A stretch of 64,000 nucleotides of DNA from Aquarana catesbeiana (GCF_042186555.1 NC_133324.1:6551758-6615757), one strand, 5' to 3'. Counted from the stretch's first letter, positions 11,420 to 23,697 are shown. Translations and numbers: made by a program. The notes: generated by a model from the sequence alone, not told the origin.

Positions 11420-11582
11420 GTTGCGGTGTTCCCGCCATCAGGCCCTTCATCTCCGGCTACGCCAGGGTCGTAAACGGTGAAAACACCTTCTCTGGTTCTT
11501 GGCCATGGCAGGTGTCTATTCAGGTATGATCGGGTACAATCGTTTCTTACCACACTTTTTTTTTTGTTGTTGTTGTCTACGC

Positions 11583-11767
11583 CAGTGTTTCTCAACTCCA
11601 GTCCTCAAGGCGCCCCAACAGGTCATGTTTTCAGGCTCGCCATTATTTTGCACAGGTGATTTGATCAGTTTCATTGCCTTGGCAATTACCACAGCCGTTT
11701 CATCAGAGGGAAATCCTGAAAACATGACCTGTTGGGGCGCCTTGAGGACTGGAGTTGAGAAACACTG
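11583..11767. mobile_element. hAT MITE (Buster-type target duplication), copy 1
   Basis: 185-bp palindromic element with ends CAGTGTTTCTCAACTCCAGT and its inverse. The long terminal inverted repeats continue through GGCGCCCCAACAGGTCATG. It is flanked by an exact 8-bp duplication GTCTACGC (11575-11582 and 11768-11775), which fits the nnnTAnnn pattern of Buster-group hATs. A 185-bp sister copy lies at 32923-33107. It is located in intron 2 of pseudogene B. Confidence 0.93.
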
Positions 11768-12943
11768 GTCTACGCTATAACATTTGGAGGTTAATGTAAT
11801 TTCTAGAGGTCTGTCAGCTAAAAAATGCCACCTATAGTGTACAAACACATGCCCCTCCCCCCATCCCCACAGATCTAGGGCTTCCTGCGGACATCATTTA
11901 GAATTTCACTGACTGAATGTTCTAGTTGTCAATTCTTAATTGAGAGATTTAGTGTTGCACGGCCCTCTTAGAAAAGCAAAGTGGGAGGAGTCAGGGGTAG
12001 GTGAAAATCCTCTTCAAAAAGTAAAGGTGAGGCGGGGGGGGGTAGAGAAGAAGATGTGTCCCAGCAAAGAACATTAAGGAGCAGAAGATGGCACTTAGAA
12101 GCACCTAGTTGCTGATCATCAGGTGATCAGAGAAGGTAGATGCCGGCCAGACATTAGAGGGGAGGGGGGTTTGTGGAGAGGTTTCCCACTTTTACCCCCA
12201 AGGGATAGATGAAAAGGGAGGCCCGGAATGATAATGGAAGTATGGAATGGTATGGTAATGAAGGGCTGGGCATGACAAGGTGGAACAGGAGACAACTTAG
12301 GGTTAAAGTAAATGGAAGTAAGAGGGAGGAGATTGAAGTTAACTTAGGGGGTGGAGAGATATAAAAGGAATAGGCGGGGTTTGGGCAGGAGCAGTGTGAA
12401 GAGACAGACAAAGGGGAAGTTGGACACAGACACAGTGGGAGAGAAGCAGTTTTTGCAGCCGCATGGCAGACATAGATTTGATTCTAGCATGGCTGCGAAC
12501 GGCAGCGGCTACGAGAGGGCAGGACTGGCTACAGGCACAGGTAGCGGCATTGGTTTTGGGTGAGGCTGGGGGGGGTCCGGCATGGGGGGGAAGCGACGCC
12601 ACGCGCCAGGCGGTCTCGCCCGCCTGAGCGTTTTTCACTAGGCCCCTCAAGCCGAACAGCTCGCCCTAGTAGGAGCCCGGGAACTGACCCGTCGGCTCCC
12701 CCAGCAAAACGGGTGGCCGGCGCCACCCCTGGGGGGACCGGACGGAATCCTCAGCAACGGCGGAGCTCGAGGGGGCGGGGCTTCGGGCCGTAATGGCGCC
12801 CGAGCATCGCCACCCAAAAGACAGGACAGCGGTAGCACGATCCCCCCCCCCGCAGCACAGGCATCTGCTAGGGGGGAGATCCGACGGGGGAGGAGCGGGG
12901 TGCGGCTGGAGGTCAGCAACCTGACGTTGCTGGCAGCCCTTCA

Positions 12944-14361
12944 GTGTCAAGCAGAAGATTGGAGCCAGGAGAAGACAGAAGGAGAGGACCAGAGGACAGC
13001 AGAGGAGCCAGCAGTGAGGGACAGCAGGGCACGGCAGCCGGTGGTTGCATAGAGAGGGGGAGAACAGCCACAAGACGGGAATCCACAGCCTCCAGGGTGC
13101 CTGGGAGGTTACTCACGCCGATGCTCCAGGGCACGGAGGTACGGTCAGAAGGAGAATTGTCAGGATCGGATGAGGACGTGCGCCAGGATATCGCGACATC
13201 TGGAGCGCCCGGTGCAGCGGCGATGGGGAGCAGACCCAGTCAGCCTGTTAAGTCACATGTTTTACCTGATCTTGTTATTAATGATGATGGTGGTAATTTG
13301 TTAGGTATGGGGGATAGGGGGGCCACGAGGTCTCCTGGGGGAGCTGTGGGGACCACGGCAAGGGGACCGCCTGGCCTAGGGGGGACGGGCATTCAGCCTG
13401 TCACCTCTGGGACAGGGGGACCGTTGCAGGAGTTACTGGGGGGATTAAGGGATTTGGTTCAGCGATTTGCAACCAACCAGACAGCGCCAGCAATAGTGGC
13501 ACCGTGGGTTGGAGGACAGGTTGAGAAGTCGGGTACTGGGGGGACCCCTGGGACAGGGGGTGAAGCTTTTGCCACATCAGACGCAGGGGTGTCGGGAAAT
13601 ACCACCACGGGGGAATCTGCGGGGGAAGGATATGGTCAGGATAGCAGATGCAGCGAAATGCGAAGTCTATGTCTGCTATGAGGGCCCGCTGGGAGCACAT
13701 TTAAAACAAGAAGTTCGGGCAAAAATCGTAAAAGGTGAGTATGTTGAAATTTTCTCCTTGTTACCGTTGGAGAAGTTCAACTAAGACAGGGTGAAGCTGG
13801 ACGATTCCAAAAAAGAGGACGAGGAGAAGCGGAGGTATTGGTTGATCCCTAGGACTTTTGGGAATTGGTTACAGGCATTCGCCATTATGGCGAGTGTAAT
13901 AGGCGAGAAGAACCCGGAGCATTGCTCGGCGTTGTTTTCCTACTTGGATGCCATAGGTGAGGCACATAGGGTGTATGGGGGCACTGCGTGGCTTCGTTAT
14001 GACGAGCAATTTAGGCAACGGAGGGCGGTTAGGCCAGCCCTTAGGTGGGACCATAAGGATATCAGCTTATGGATGTGCTTGATGTCTTCCGCCAGGGTAC
14101 CAAACCAGCCTTTTCATGGGGGGGGGCGGGGGATCGTCTACCTCTGGACTCCCGGCCAGGAAAAAATTTAGGGTGTGTTGGCAGTTTAACGAAGGACCCT
14201 GCAAGTTTGGGGGATCCTGTCGTTTTAAACATGAATGTACAGGATGTGGGGGAAACCACGCTTTGTCACGCTGCTTCAAAAAAGGAAAGAAGCCAGGGGA
14301 GCCTGCTCAGAAGAGGGACAACGCCGGTGATGGAGGTAAGGATGCGGCCTTTCTTAAATAG
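12944..14361 (+). pseudogene. DIRS/Ngaro gag-like ORF (frameshifted)
   Basis: Pieces in three frames. 12944-13681 is Gly/Ser-rich. 13509-14171 shares one frame broken by TAA at 13782-13784 and includes RYWLIPRTFGNWLQAFAIM and GGTAWLRYDEQFRQRRAVRP, the conserved gag core. 14116-14361 encodes a zinc-finger tail with CWQFNEGPCKFGGSCRFKH followed by CTGCGGNHALSRC. The role would be RNA binding and particle assembly. The multiple frame breaks show it is dead. Confidence 0.75.
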
Positions 14362-14399
14362 GTATCCGGATAAAGAGGCAGCGAAGGTGTTGGGGGAGG

Positions 14400-15790
14400 G
14401 TTTTTCAGTCGGATTCAGAATTCCATGCTCTCTGGCAGCTATACCTACGATGGCCAAGAATTTACGGTCAGCATTGCAGAATCCTGGGGTGGTTTCAGAG
14501 AAACTTGCCAAGGAGGTTGCGTTGGGGCGCATGAGTGGGCCTTTTGCAACTAAGCCGCTACAGGATTTGGTCATGTCACCGTTGGGAGAGGTGCCTAAGA
14601 AGGAACCAAATAAGTTTTCACCACCTCTCGTTTCCAAAAGGGGCATCGGTGAACGACGGTATCAATACTGAGGATTGTACAGTGTCGTACACAGGGGGCG
14701 CTCATGGCAAAATTGGACATTGGGTCGGCATTCCGTTTGCTCTCAGTACATCCGGACAGTTTTTGGCTGTTAGGTTGCTGTTGGCAGGGGGAATTTTACG
14801 TCGATCGGTGTCTGCCAATGGGTTGCTCTATATCTTGTGCCAAGTTTGAATTGTTTAGCTCGTTTCTCGAATGGGTGATTAGGGACGTGCCAGGGCTGGA
14901 TTCGGTGATACATTACCTTGATGACTTTCTCTGCGTAGGGCCTCGTTCGTCTAAGGAGTGTGCGATTCTGTTGGCAACCCTGCAACACATTGCGGGTAAG
15001 TTTGGGGTACCATTGGCAGCAGATAAAACGGAGGGCCCGACGACAGTGTTGAGTTTTTTGGGCATTGAAATAGATACCGGTGCGATGGAGTGTAGGTTGC
15101 CAGGGGATAAGGTGACTGGGTTAAAAATGGATGTCAGGGACATGATGGAGAAAAGGAAAGTGCAGCTGCAGCAATTACAATCCCTATTAGGTAAGTTGAA
15201 TTTTGCGTGTCGCATTATTCCAATGGGTAGGGTTTTTTGCCGATGGTTGTCGGCTGCTACAGCTGGGATATATAGTCTCTGACCCATTTTATTAGGCTTA
15301 CCAGGGAACATAGGGAGGACTTGAAGGTGTGGCACACGTTCCTGGAAAGCTACAATGGACGTTCGGTGTGGATGGAAGGACCGGTAAGTAATTGCGACAT
15401 GGATTTGGTGACAGACACGGCGGGCTCTATGGGGTACGGGGCTTTTTTCCAAGGGCAGTGGAGTGCGGAGGCATGGCCGGAATTTTGGGTGGAGGCGGGA
15501 TTTACTCGGAATTTTAGTGCTATTGGAATTATTCCCGGTGGTATTGGCAGTAGAATTGTGGGGGGAGAGGTGGCGGAACTTGAAAATACGCTTGAATTGT
15601 GACAATATGGGGGTGGTTCAGGTCGTCAATCGGCTATCGGCATCATCCCAGCCGGTAATACAGTTGTTGCGCCACCTGGTGTTGAGGTGTTTACAACTTA
15701 ATGTTTTTCTATATGCTGTTCATATCTCGGGTGTTGATAATACGTTGGCTGACTCCTTGTCTCGGTTCCAGTGGGACAGATTCAGGGAGC
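14400..15790 (+). pseudogene. DIRS/Ngaro reverse transcriptase-RNase H (degraded)
   Basis: RT motifs can be followed through frame changes: PFATKPLQDLVMSPLGEVPK, HHLSFPKGASVNDGIN, AKLDIGSAFRLLSVHP, LPMGCSISCAKFE and the catalytic box HYLDDFLCVG near 14910-14940. The long uninterrupted part is 14704-15282. RNase H-like sequence follows (DLVTDTAGSMGYGAFFQGQW, then NCDNMGVVQVVNRLSA and VHISGVDNTLADSLSR, about 15390-15780). The stop at 15280-15282 and at least two frameshifts make it non-functional. Confidence 0.85.
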
Positions 15791-15879
15791 TGGCGCCTGC
15801 TGCGGAAGCAGAGTGGATTCCTTGTCCGGGGTGGCTTTGGGAGATGGTATCGGAAACGCCGCAGGATGGATCAGGAAAT

Positions 15880-16735
15880 CGGTGAGTGGGGCGACATGGG
15901 CGGCATATAGTAAAGTGTGGTCAGAATGGGCTACATTTACACAGCTGGCGGATGCCGGGCTGGGAGGGCTGGACTTGAGGTTGTTGGTAGTGTATTTTGT
16001 GTCGCGACATATGGAGGGAGGTGGTTCGGTGTCCGCAATTGAGCGGAAGTTGGCGGGGTTGGCCTTTTTATTTAAGCTGCAGGGCTTGACTGATTTTACC
16101 AAGGATTTCTGGGTAAAACAGGCCCTAAAAGGTTATAGGAAGAGTCATGCAAAGAAGGATTTGAGGAGGCCGGTGTCTTTTGCAATGTTGCAGGTAATGT
16201 GTAATAAACTAGGTGGGGTATGTAAGTAGGGTTATGAAGTAATTTTGTTCAAAGTAGTTTTTTCTATTGCGTTTTTTGGAGTGTTTTGGGTGGGTGAGTT
16301 GGTGAGTCCAGCAAAGCAAGTAGCAGGGGGTTTGAGGATGCAGGATGTGGAAGTAAAACGGGATAAGGTGTTGCTAAAACTATGCAGGTCCAAGACAGAC
16401 CAGGCTGGAAAAGGGGTAAAAGTGCAGCTGTTGAGGTTACCAGGGTCGGGAATTTGCCCGGTTCAAGTGGTTGAGGAATTTTTGCTAAGTCGTCCGGTTG
16501 GGGATGGGCCGTTGTTTGTGCATGAGGATGGGACTTTTTTATCCAAGTTTCAGTTTGTTGCAGTGTTTCGGAAATGCATTGGGGCAGCAGGGTTGGATAG
16601 TAGGCAATTCGCCTCACACTCCTTCCACATCGGGCGGCTACTGAGGCTGCCAGTTGTGGGTTGGATGAGGCAGCAATTAAGAGGATTGGGAGGTGGGAAT
16701 CCAGGAGGTTTCAGTCCTATGTGTGACCTCATTTG
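15880..16735 (+). pseudogene. DIRS/Ngaro tyrosine recombinase (degraded)
   Basis: The region from WSEWATFTQLADAGLGGLDL to the C-terminus is a tyrosine recombinase that would integrate circular cDNA. An in-frame TAG interrupts it at 16227-16229. The first catalytic Arg position reads Trp (FGVFWVGELV, codon 16287-16289). The H-x-x-R box reads HSFHIG, with the Arg changed to His. A 1-base loss just after this (about 16630) moves the rest, including the catalytic Tyr in a RFQSYV context, out of frame, and the next codon is TGA. Several changes are C-to-T or G-to-A, as expected from CpG decay. Confidence 0.8.
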
Positions 16736-16863
16736 TCATCTGATGATGTATAAAAAAAAACCAAAAAAATAACAAAACAATTTACTGGAAAGAGGATATA
16801 TTATAATGACATGTATGTTACTAAAGGGGTAGGGGAAGTTCAGATGTTTCAATTTGTTTTCTG

Positions 16864-17475
16864 TTGTGTTATGTCTTTACAGATGGGGGTCAACCACGCC
16901 TCGTCTGGATCTTAGGGCACTCTTATGTTTTTTGGGGTGCGAAAAGGGGGGACGTCAGACCAGACGGCAGGCAACTAGGGATTTCCAGAAAGGAGGCGTG
17001 CATTCGCTGGTTAGGATTTCCAGGGATGGGGTGGGGTAGAGTTGTTCCGGAGGTTGAACGCTACGTTCGACTTGATCGCCCCCTGGACGTTTTAGTTTTA
17101 CATGCAGGAGGCAATGATCTGGGGGTCCGATCTACCAGGGAACTGGTGTCGGCCGTTAAGTGCAATTTTTTGGCACTTCGGGTGGCCTTCCCGGGCATGA
17201 TAATAGTATGGTCTGACATAGTGGCACGGACGTCATGGCGCATGGCGCGATCGGTAACCAGGATCAACAAAGCACAAATCAAAGTGAACAAAGCGGTGGG
17301 TAAATTTGTTATTAGCAACGGGGGATTGGTAGTGAGGCACACGGAGTTGGAGGTTAACGTGGGGATGTACCTAAGGGGAGATGGGGTGCACCTTACCGCA
17401 GTAGGCATTGATCTTTGGCCACTCGGCCTTCAAGATGGCATTGAGAGGGCATTGCGGGTGTGGAGGTGCCCTTAA
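16864..17475 (+). CDS. SGNH/GDSL-type hydrolase ORF of the DIRS/Ngaro element
   Basis: 203 uninterrupted codons ending at 17473-17475. Block I is seen as LVWILGHSYVFWG (nucleophile Ser), block III as LHAGGNDLGVRS (Gly/Asn of the oxyanion hole) and block V as RGDGVHLTAVGIDLW (Asp and His). Vertebrate Ngaro-type elements are recalled to carry such hydrolases after the recombinase. The cellular substrate is unknown. Unlike gag, RT and recombinase of the same copy, this frame has no stop. The ATG at 16864 may not be the original start, because similarity-like sequence begins only about ten codons later. Confidence 0.7.
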   Translation: MCYVFTDGGQPRLVWILGHSYVFWGAKRGDVRPDGRQLGISRKEACIRWLGFPGMGWGRVVPEVERYVRLDRPLDVLVLHAGGNDLGVRSTRELVSAVKCNFLALRVAFPGMIIVWSDIVARTSWRMARSVTRINKAQIKVNKAVGKFVISNGGLVVRHTELEVNVGMYLRGDGVHLTAVGIDLWPLGLQDGIERALRVWRCP

Positions 17476-17739
17476 GGCTAAGGGGTCCTCCTTGCGGGCT
17501 GTGGCGACATCTTTGGTATCTGATGGTGGTACAAAATAAACAGAGGTGATGGTAAATGGTGGGGGGCTTTTAGTATTACCCCTATTGCCCCTCTGGTGTG
17601 TTCTTACAGCGGAAGGCTAGGCTGGAAGACAAATGTTTACACTGCGGGAAGGGTGTTGTCACCGAGCTGTTTAATACGGCTGGAGGCCTGGTATGGTAAA
17701 ATATGGTACCGCAGTGTAATGGCGATGGAGAAGTTTTGA

Positions 17740-18050
17740 AATGGAGGATGTGAAGTTCGGAGTGCCATCAGAAGACCAAAGATTGGGAGGTGTCAGAACT
17801 GCAGCTGGAGTGACGAGGTTGCCTACCCCTGGATTAGCACATTCTCCGCCTGACTGTGTCCCTGGTCCAAAACTTTCATCGCTCCGACTTAGAAAAAGGT
17901 TCCTGTATGACTTTGGGGGCGACTTGCATAGACTTGCATAGACTTCTATACAGAAGTCGTTTTGCAAGTCGCCCCGGCAGTCGTGTGCAGGTCGCCTCGG
18001 TGAGGCGACCTGCAAGTCGTGCCGCCTCTGGTGTGAACCGAGGCTCACTC
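17740..18050. repeat. Harbinger-like MITE fragment
   Basis: Ends in GGTGTGAACCGAGG, matching the terminus of the complete element at 51798-52032. It contains inverted pieces (GCGACTTGCATAGACTTGCA versus TGCAAGTCGC, and GGTCGCCTC/GAGGCGACC). The left terminus is not recognisable. It abuts the DIRS element. Confidence 0.5.
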
Positions 18051-19820
18051 ACTGGATTTTAGTTCTTTCAATCATGGAGGATCAGCCTCATATGTGGACA
18101 TTGCCTAGAGAGGTCTGCATGCAAATACAGCCTGCTTAGGAACACACACTTCCGCAAACTGACACCCGCCATCGAGGCATTTTGATATTAACATAACTCC
18201 TTTTTTAGACCGGGGACATTTTCAGCTTTGCTCAACCTAAAATAACATATGAAGGTGGAGACAACTCTCAGTATAATATCTACATGCGAATAAAAGATAA
18301 GAAGTAAGCGGGTTAAACTACAAACTGGGAAGATACGGAGGGACATTTATCAAGTTCAGTAGAAGATTCTGATTTATCAAAATCTATAAAAACATTAATC
18401 TTTATTATAACTTTTCTCAGTTCTTCGGACACCCCCAGTTCAGCGAGCAGACTATCGCCAATGACATCGCCCTTTCCAGTCCCGCCACCCTCAATGACCG
18501 CGTGTCCCCCGTGTGTCTTGCTGCTTCTTCTGATGTCTTCAATGGAGGGGAAAGATGCGTCAACACCGGACGGGGATACACCAATGCCGCCAGTAAGAGA
18601 ATTAGATGTTTTTCATGAACACAAAGTATTTACCCGTTAAAGCCCTTTGAGATACAAGGTACGCCCTAAAAATCTTCTAAGTTAGAAGGACATACCTCAT
18701 ATGCTTTGGTCCCCTTCTCCTGCTGTGGCAGCTCTAGTTGGTGCCCCTTTGGAAGATTCCACTCACCTCATGGTCCAGTGACAACCTGAACATTTTGGGT
18801 TTCCTGAACATTATCTGTCCCAATGGCCACCAAGGGAAATTGAGATGATGAATCTCCCCAGTGGGGGCACAGACTGGAATTGCCCTTAATGACCTCCTGT
18901 GTTGGTGGGCTAGTGATGAATGCCTTTTGTTCCACAATGATATGGCTGTAACGTGGTCTTCTGCATTTGGCTCTCAGTCTGGCTGTGAATGAGCATCACA
19001 ATGATATGGCATAATGTGGTCTCCTATAGTTGGTTGTCTGTCTGGTATGACTAGTCATCACAATGATAATGGTTATTACGTGGTCTTCTATGGAGGTCTG
19101 TACAGAGATGTCTGGAGCTTAAATATAAGTTGCTGTCCATCTCTTATGTTAATCCGTCTTCTCCCTTTCTCTCTCTCAGCACAAGCCTCCCCAGCTAAAC
19201 TCCAGCAGGTGGCTCTTCCTCTTCTGACCAACACTGAGTGCCAGAGATACTTTTCAACTAGAATCCAGACCTCCATGATCTGCGCTGGTGCCTCTGGTGC
19301 CACCTCCTGCAAGGTATAATGACCTACAGGCTACCGACTGACCAGTGTTAGCTTTTATTTTAGCTAACATGTTAGACAGAACAATAGCTTATGGATCCAA
19401 AAAGTTGGGTCACTTTATACGAAGCAGGACAGTCTATGTAGCCTAATAATTGTACATAGCATATTATATATACATTATTTGGAATTATTACATTCATCCT
19501 AATGAGTAGTGACAAGTGAATACTTAATGACTGGCTTCACCATTTATGGTCCTGTGTTCTGTTTCATATATGGTGGATTATCTTCTCCATATCACTATTG
19601 TTGAAACCAACTGGTGGTGGTGGGGGGCTCTTATGAACCCCTTAACAGTTCATATGTGGGTGGCTTTCATATTATGTTCCAGAGTTCAAGCTCTCCTCCT
19701 CCAAGACCCAATGGCATTTTTGACAGGAATATGTAAGATAACACAGAGCCTGACCTTGACGATCTTATATGGACTATAACAAAGTCCGCAACTGGGCAAT
19801 GACGTCCTAAGGCCATCTTA

Positions 19821-20268
19821 TGCCCTGTACACACGAGCGGACTTTTCGACCGGACTGGTCCGACGGACCGAATCCGGCGGACAATCCGACCGTGTGTGGG
19901 CTTCATCGGACCTTCAGCTGACCTTTTCTGTCGAAAATCTGACGGACTTTTGGTTTGGAACATGTTTCAAATCTTTCCGCCGGAGCTCCGCCGGACCCAG
20001 TTCCTATCGAGAAATCCGCTCGTCTGTATTCTAGTCCGACGGACGAAAACCGACGCTAGGGCAGCTATGGGCTACTGGCTATCAACTTCCTTGTTTTAGT
20101 CCGGTTGTACGTCATCACGTACCAATCCGTTGGACTTTGGTGTGATCGTGTGTAGGCAAGTCCGTTCGTTGGAGAGTCCGTCGAAAGTCCGTTGTAACTC
20201 CGCCGAAAGTCCGTCGGAAAGACCGTCGGACCTTTGTTGCCGAAAAGTCCGCCCGTGTGGACAGGGCA
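19821..20268. mobile_element. Harbinger-like MITE, copy 2 (intact ends, TTA duplication)
   Basis: 448 bp with termini TGCCCTGTACACACGAGCGG and, inverted, TGCCCTGTCCACACGGGCGG. TTA is on both sides (19818-19820 and 20269-20271). The interior is rich in CCGTCGGA-type motifs. It lies in intron 6 of pseudogene B and has no coding capacity. Confidence 0.8.
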
Positions 20269-20329
20269 TTAAAGTGTATATAGAACAATGCTTTTTTTTT
20301 TAGTTTCTTAGTCTGTATAGAATTGGGAA

Positions 20330-23060
20330 GGATTAGAAGCCCGCCGCGAGTTTGATCGCGGGTCCTGCGGACCCAATGTCTGTGGGGATACCCGCGATCA
20401 TCTCACGGTGAGGAAGAACGGGGGAAATACTGATGTAAACAAGCATCTCCCCGTTCTGCCTAGTGACAGGACACTGATCACCGCTCCCTGTAATAGGGAG
20501 AGGTGATCTGTGTCGTGTCACACACAGCCCCTCCCCCCCACAGTTAGAATCACTCCCTAGGACACACTTAACCCCTACAGCGCCCCCCAGTGGTTAACCC
20601 CTTCCCTGCCAGTAACATTTACACAGGAATCAATGCATTTTTAATCGCACTGATCGCTGTATAAATGCGAATGGTCCCAAAATAGCCCTAAAAGTGTCCG
20701 ATGTGTCCGCCATAATGTCGCAGCCACGATAAAATTCGCAGATCGCCGCCATTACTAGTTAAAAAAAAATATTAATAAAAATGCCATAAAACTATCCCCT
20801 ATTTTGTAGACGCTATAACTTTTGCGCAAACCAATCAATAAACGCTTATTGCGTTTTTTTTTTACCAAAAATATGTATAAGAGTACGTATCGTCCTAAAC
20901 TGAGGAAAAATTTTGTTTTTTTATATATTTTTTGGGGATATTTATTATAGCAAAAAGTAAAAAATAATGCATTTTTTTTCAAAATTGTCGCTATTTATTT
21001 TGTTTATAGCGCAAAAAATAAAAACCGCAAAGGTGATCAAATACCACCAAAAGAAAGCTCTATTTGTGGGGAAAAAAAGACGTCAATTTTGTTTGGGTGC
21101 AACGTCGCACGACCGCGCAATTGCCAGTTAAAGCGACGCGGATCCGAATCGCAAAATGTGCTCTGGTCTTTGGGCAGCCAAATGGTCCGGGGCTTAAGTA
21201 GTTAACCTGCCAGCCATCATATGACGTCCTTGATTTTGAGTGGGTATATCTGAATGACGGGTGCACCTCCAGGCATCATTCAGGTATCGGCTTTTTCAGC
21301 TGGCGATTCCCTACACCATAAGAATGATCATAGTGGCTGTCCTGCCATTTGATCATTCCTACGGGCGGCGAGTGGGGACGCCCCCCCCTCCCACCGCCCT
21401 TCGGTGCTTCTACCAACTCTCGGCTTGAGTCAGAGACAGGATCCGCTGGCCCCGGAAGTTGACCATAGAGATTTCGGCAGACCAGATGGTCGCCAGAGTC
21501 TCTATGATCGTTCGTAGGCCAGGCGTGATGTTATGACGTCACTCCCGGCCTCTGCATTCAAACAAACGGCGCCGCCTCGGCTGGGAATCTGAGATCGTTT
21601 TTTTTTTTTTTTTTAATTTCAGTCTTCCCAGCCTAGAGGTGAGATGTGGGGTCTTATTGACCTCCATATCTCACTGTAAAGAGGACCAATCGCGCCATAT
21701 TCCTATTACAAGGGATGTTTACATTCCTTGTAATAGGAATAAAAGTGATAAAAAAAAATGTAAAAATAAAAAGTGTAAAAAACAAAAAAACAAACAAAAC
21801 AAAACCTAAAATTAACAATAAAAAAAAAAAAATTTTTTTTACCAGGCTCTTTACCACGTGATCGGCCGTATCCAATCACGGCTGATCACAATATCAATAG
21901 GAAGAGCCGTTGATCGGCTTTTCCTCACTCGCGTCTGACAGACGCGTGTAGAGGAGAGCCGATCGACGGCTCTTCTGACAGGGGGGGTCTGCGCTGATTG
22001 TTTATCAGTGCAGCTCCCCTTCACACTGGACCACCAGGAATCGCCACTAGGACCACCAGGGAAGGGGGCAACATGTGGATGGCCAGGTATGTACCCTATG
22101 GCCATCCAAACGTGCCCAATCTGTGCCAATCAGTGCCCCCAAATGGGCACTGATTGGCACCATTATATTTCAGTTCTGCCCAGCAATGCCACCAATCAGT
22201 GTCATCAGTGCCACCTGTCAGTGCCCATCGGTGCCACCTGTCAGTGCCCATCTGTGCCCATCAGTGCCCATCAGTGCCCACCTATCAGTGCCCATCAGTG
22301 CCCACCTGTGCCAGCTATCAGTGCCACCCATACGTACCCATCAGTGCCACCCATAAGTACCAATCAATGCCACCTACAAGTGCTCATCAGTGCTGCCTAT
22401 GAGTGCCCATCAGTGACATCTATTGTGCCCATCAGTGCCGCCTATGAGTGCCCATTGGTGCCAACTATTATTGCCCATCAGTGCCACCTATGAGTGCCCA
22501 TTGGTGCCATCTATGAGTGCCCATCAGTGCCTGCAATGAGTTCCCATTGGTGCCAACTATGAGTGCCCATCAGTGCCGCATACCAGTGCCACCTATTAGT
22601 GCCCATTAGTGCCACCTATCAGTGCCCATCAGTGCTGCCTATCAGTGCCTATCAGTGCCCATCATCAGTGCCCATCAGTGCCACCTCATCAGTGCAACCT
22701 CATTGGTGCCACCTCATCGGTGCCCATCAGTGCCGCCGTATCAGTGCCCGTCAGTGCAGCCATATCAGTGCCCGTCATTGAAGAAGAAAATGTACTTATT
22801 TACAAAAAATTTTAACAGAAACAAATAAAAACGTATTTTTTTTTCATAATTTTCGGTCTTTTTTTATTTGTTGCGCAAAAAATAAAAACCACAGAGGTGA
22901 TCAAATACCACCAAAAGAAAGCTCTATTTGTGGGAACAAAATGATGAAAAACGTAGTTTGAGTACAGTGTTGTATGACCGCGCCATTGTCATTCAAATTG
23001 CGACAGCGCTGAAAGCTGGCCTGGGCAGGAAGGTGTCTAAGTGAGTGGTATTGAAGTGGT
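20330..23060. repeat. Large composite frog-type repeat with CAGTGCCCATCAGTGCCACC minisatellite
   Basis: Comprises a GC-rich part with inverted pieces (20330-20570, 21360-22010), A/T-rich segments each containing GGTGATCAAATACCACC and AAGAAAGCTCTATTTGTGGG (21030-21070, 22890-22935), a degenerate minisatellite (22140-22790), and a right end TTGAAGTGGTTAAG. The same modules occur inverted at 10400-11060. No transposase was found; it looks like several nested non-autonomous elements. Apparent ORFs in the minisatellite are repeat artefacts. Confidence 0.7.
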
Positions 23061-23697
23061 TAAGTACCGAAGTTTGGCGCCATTCCACGCACGTGCGCAA
23101 TTTTGAAGCGTGACATGTTAGGTATCTATTTACTTGGCGCAACTTCATCTTTCACATTATGCAAAAAAATTGGGCTAACTTTACTGTTTTGTCCCCCCCC
23201 CCCCAAAAAAAAACGCGTTCGAAAAATTGCTGCGCAAATAACGTACCGAGATAAAAAAGTTGCAACGACCGCCATTGTATCCTCTAGGGTCTTTGGTTAA
23301 AAAAAACATATATATATATATACAATGTTTGGGGGTTCCATGTAATTTTCTAGCAAAAAAATTATGATTTTTACACGTGGGAGAGAAATGCCAGAATTGG
23401 CCTGGGTGGCAAGTGGTTAAGATTTTCTTATTTTTTTAGTGAACACATAGACATATACAAAAAAAAAAGACAAAAAATCATATCTCAAAAAAAAAAAATA
23501 GCAAGCCAAAAGCAACGGCAAGATAGACAAGAAAAAAAAAATTAAACATTATAACACTCAGCAAACACCCAACGTTGTCTATGGACCTAATTTTAATAGC
23601 CTGAATGATACAGCTGTTTCCACGAAGGCCTGTAATCTAGCTCAATACTAGACTCAAATGGGCTGACCATGGTGACCAAACTAGGTCAAACCTCTAA

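Larger units (their letters stand above)
12207..17735 (+). mobile_element. Decayed DIRS-order (Ngaro-like) tyrosine-recombinase retroelement
   Basis: The block carries, in order, a gag-like region with a CCCH/CCHC zinc finger, reverse transcriptase and RNase H, a tyrosine recombinase and an SGNH-hydrolase ORF. This is the set expected of Ngaro/DIRS elements. No methyltransferase domain is seen between RNase H and recombinase, which favours Ngaro over DIRS1. There are several frameshifts and stops. Copy B intron 2 homology breaks at about 12206 and intron 4 homology resumes near 18060, so host sequence including exons 3 and 4 was lost. The element ends are approximate, as split direct repeats could not be confirmed by eye. 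Confidence 0.85.

Noticed and set aside
12544..12920. GC-rich open frames on both strands considered as a CpG-island first exon
   Set aside because: They sit in the 5' part of the DIRS element. Open frames on both strands reflect high GC content.
16864..17475. SGNH hydrolase considered as a host gene
   Set aside because: It directly follows the tyrosine recombinase of a DIRS/Ngaro element, in the order such elements use, and has no introns or own promoter evidence.
22008..22828. Open frames of up to 161 codons, and the similar one at 25413-25865
   Set aside because: They follow CAGTGCCCATCAGTGCCACC-type tandem units and have no protein-like composition.
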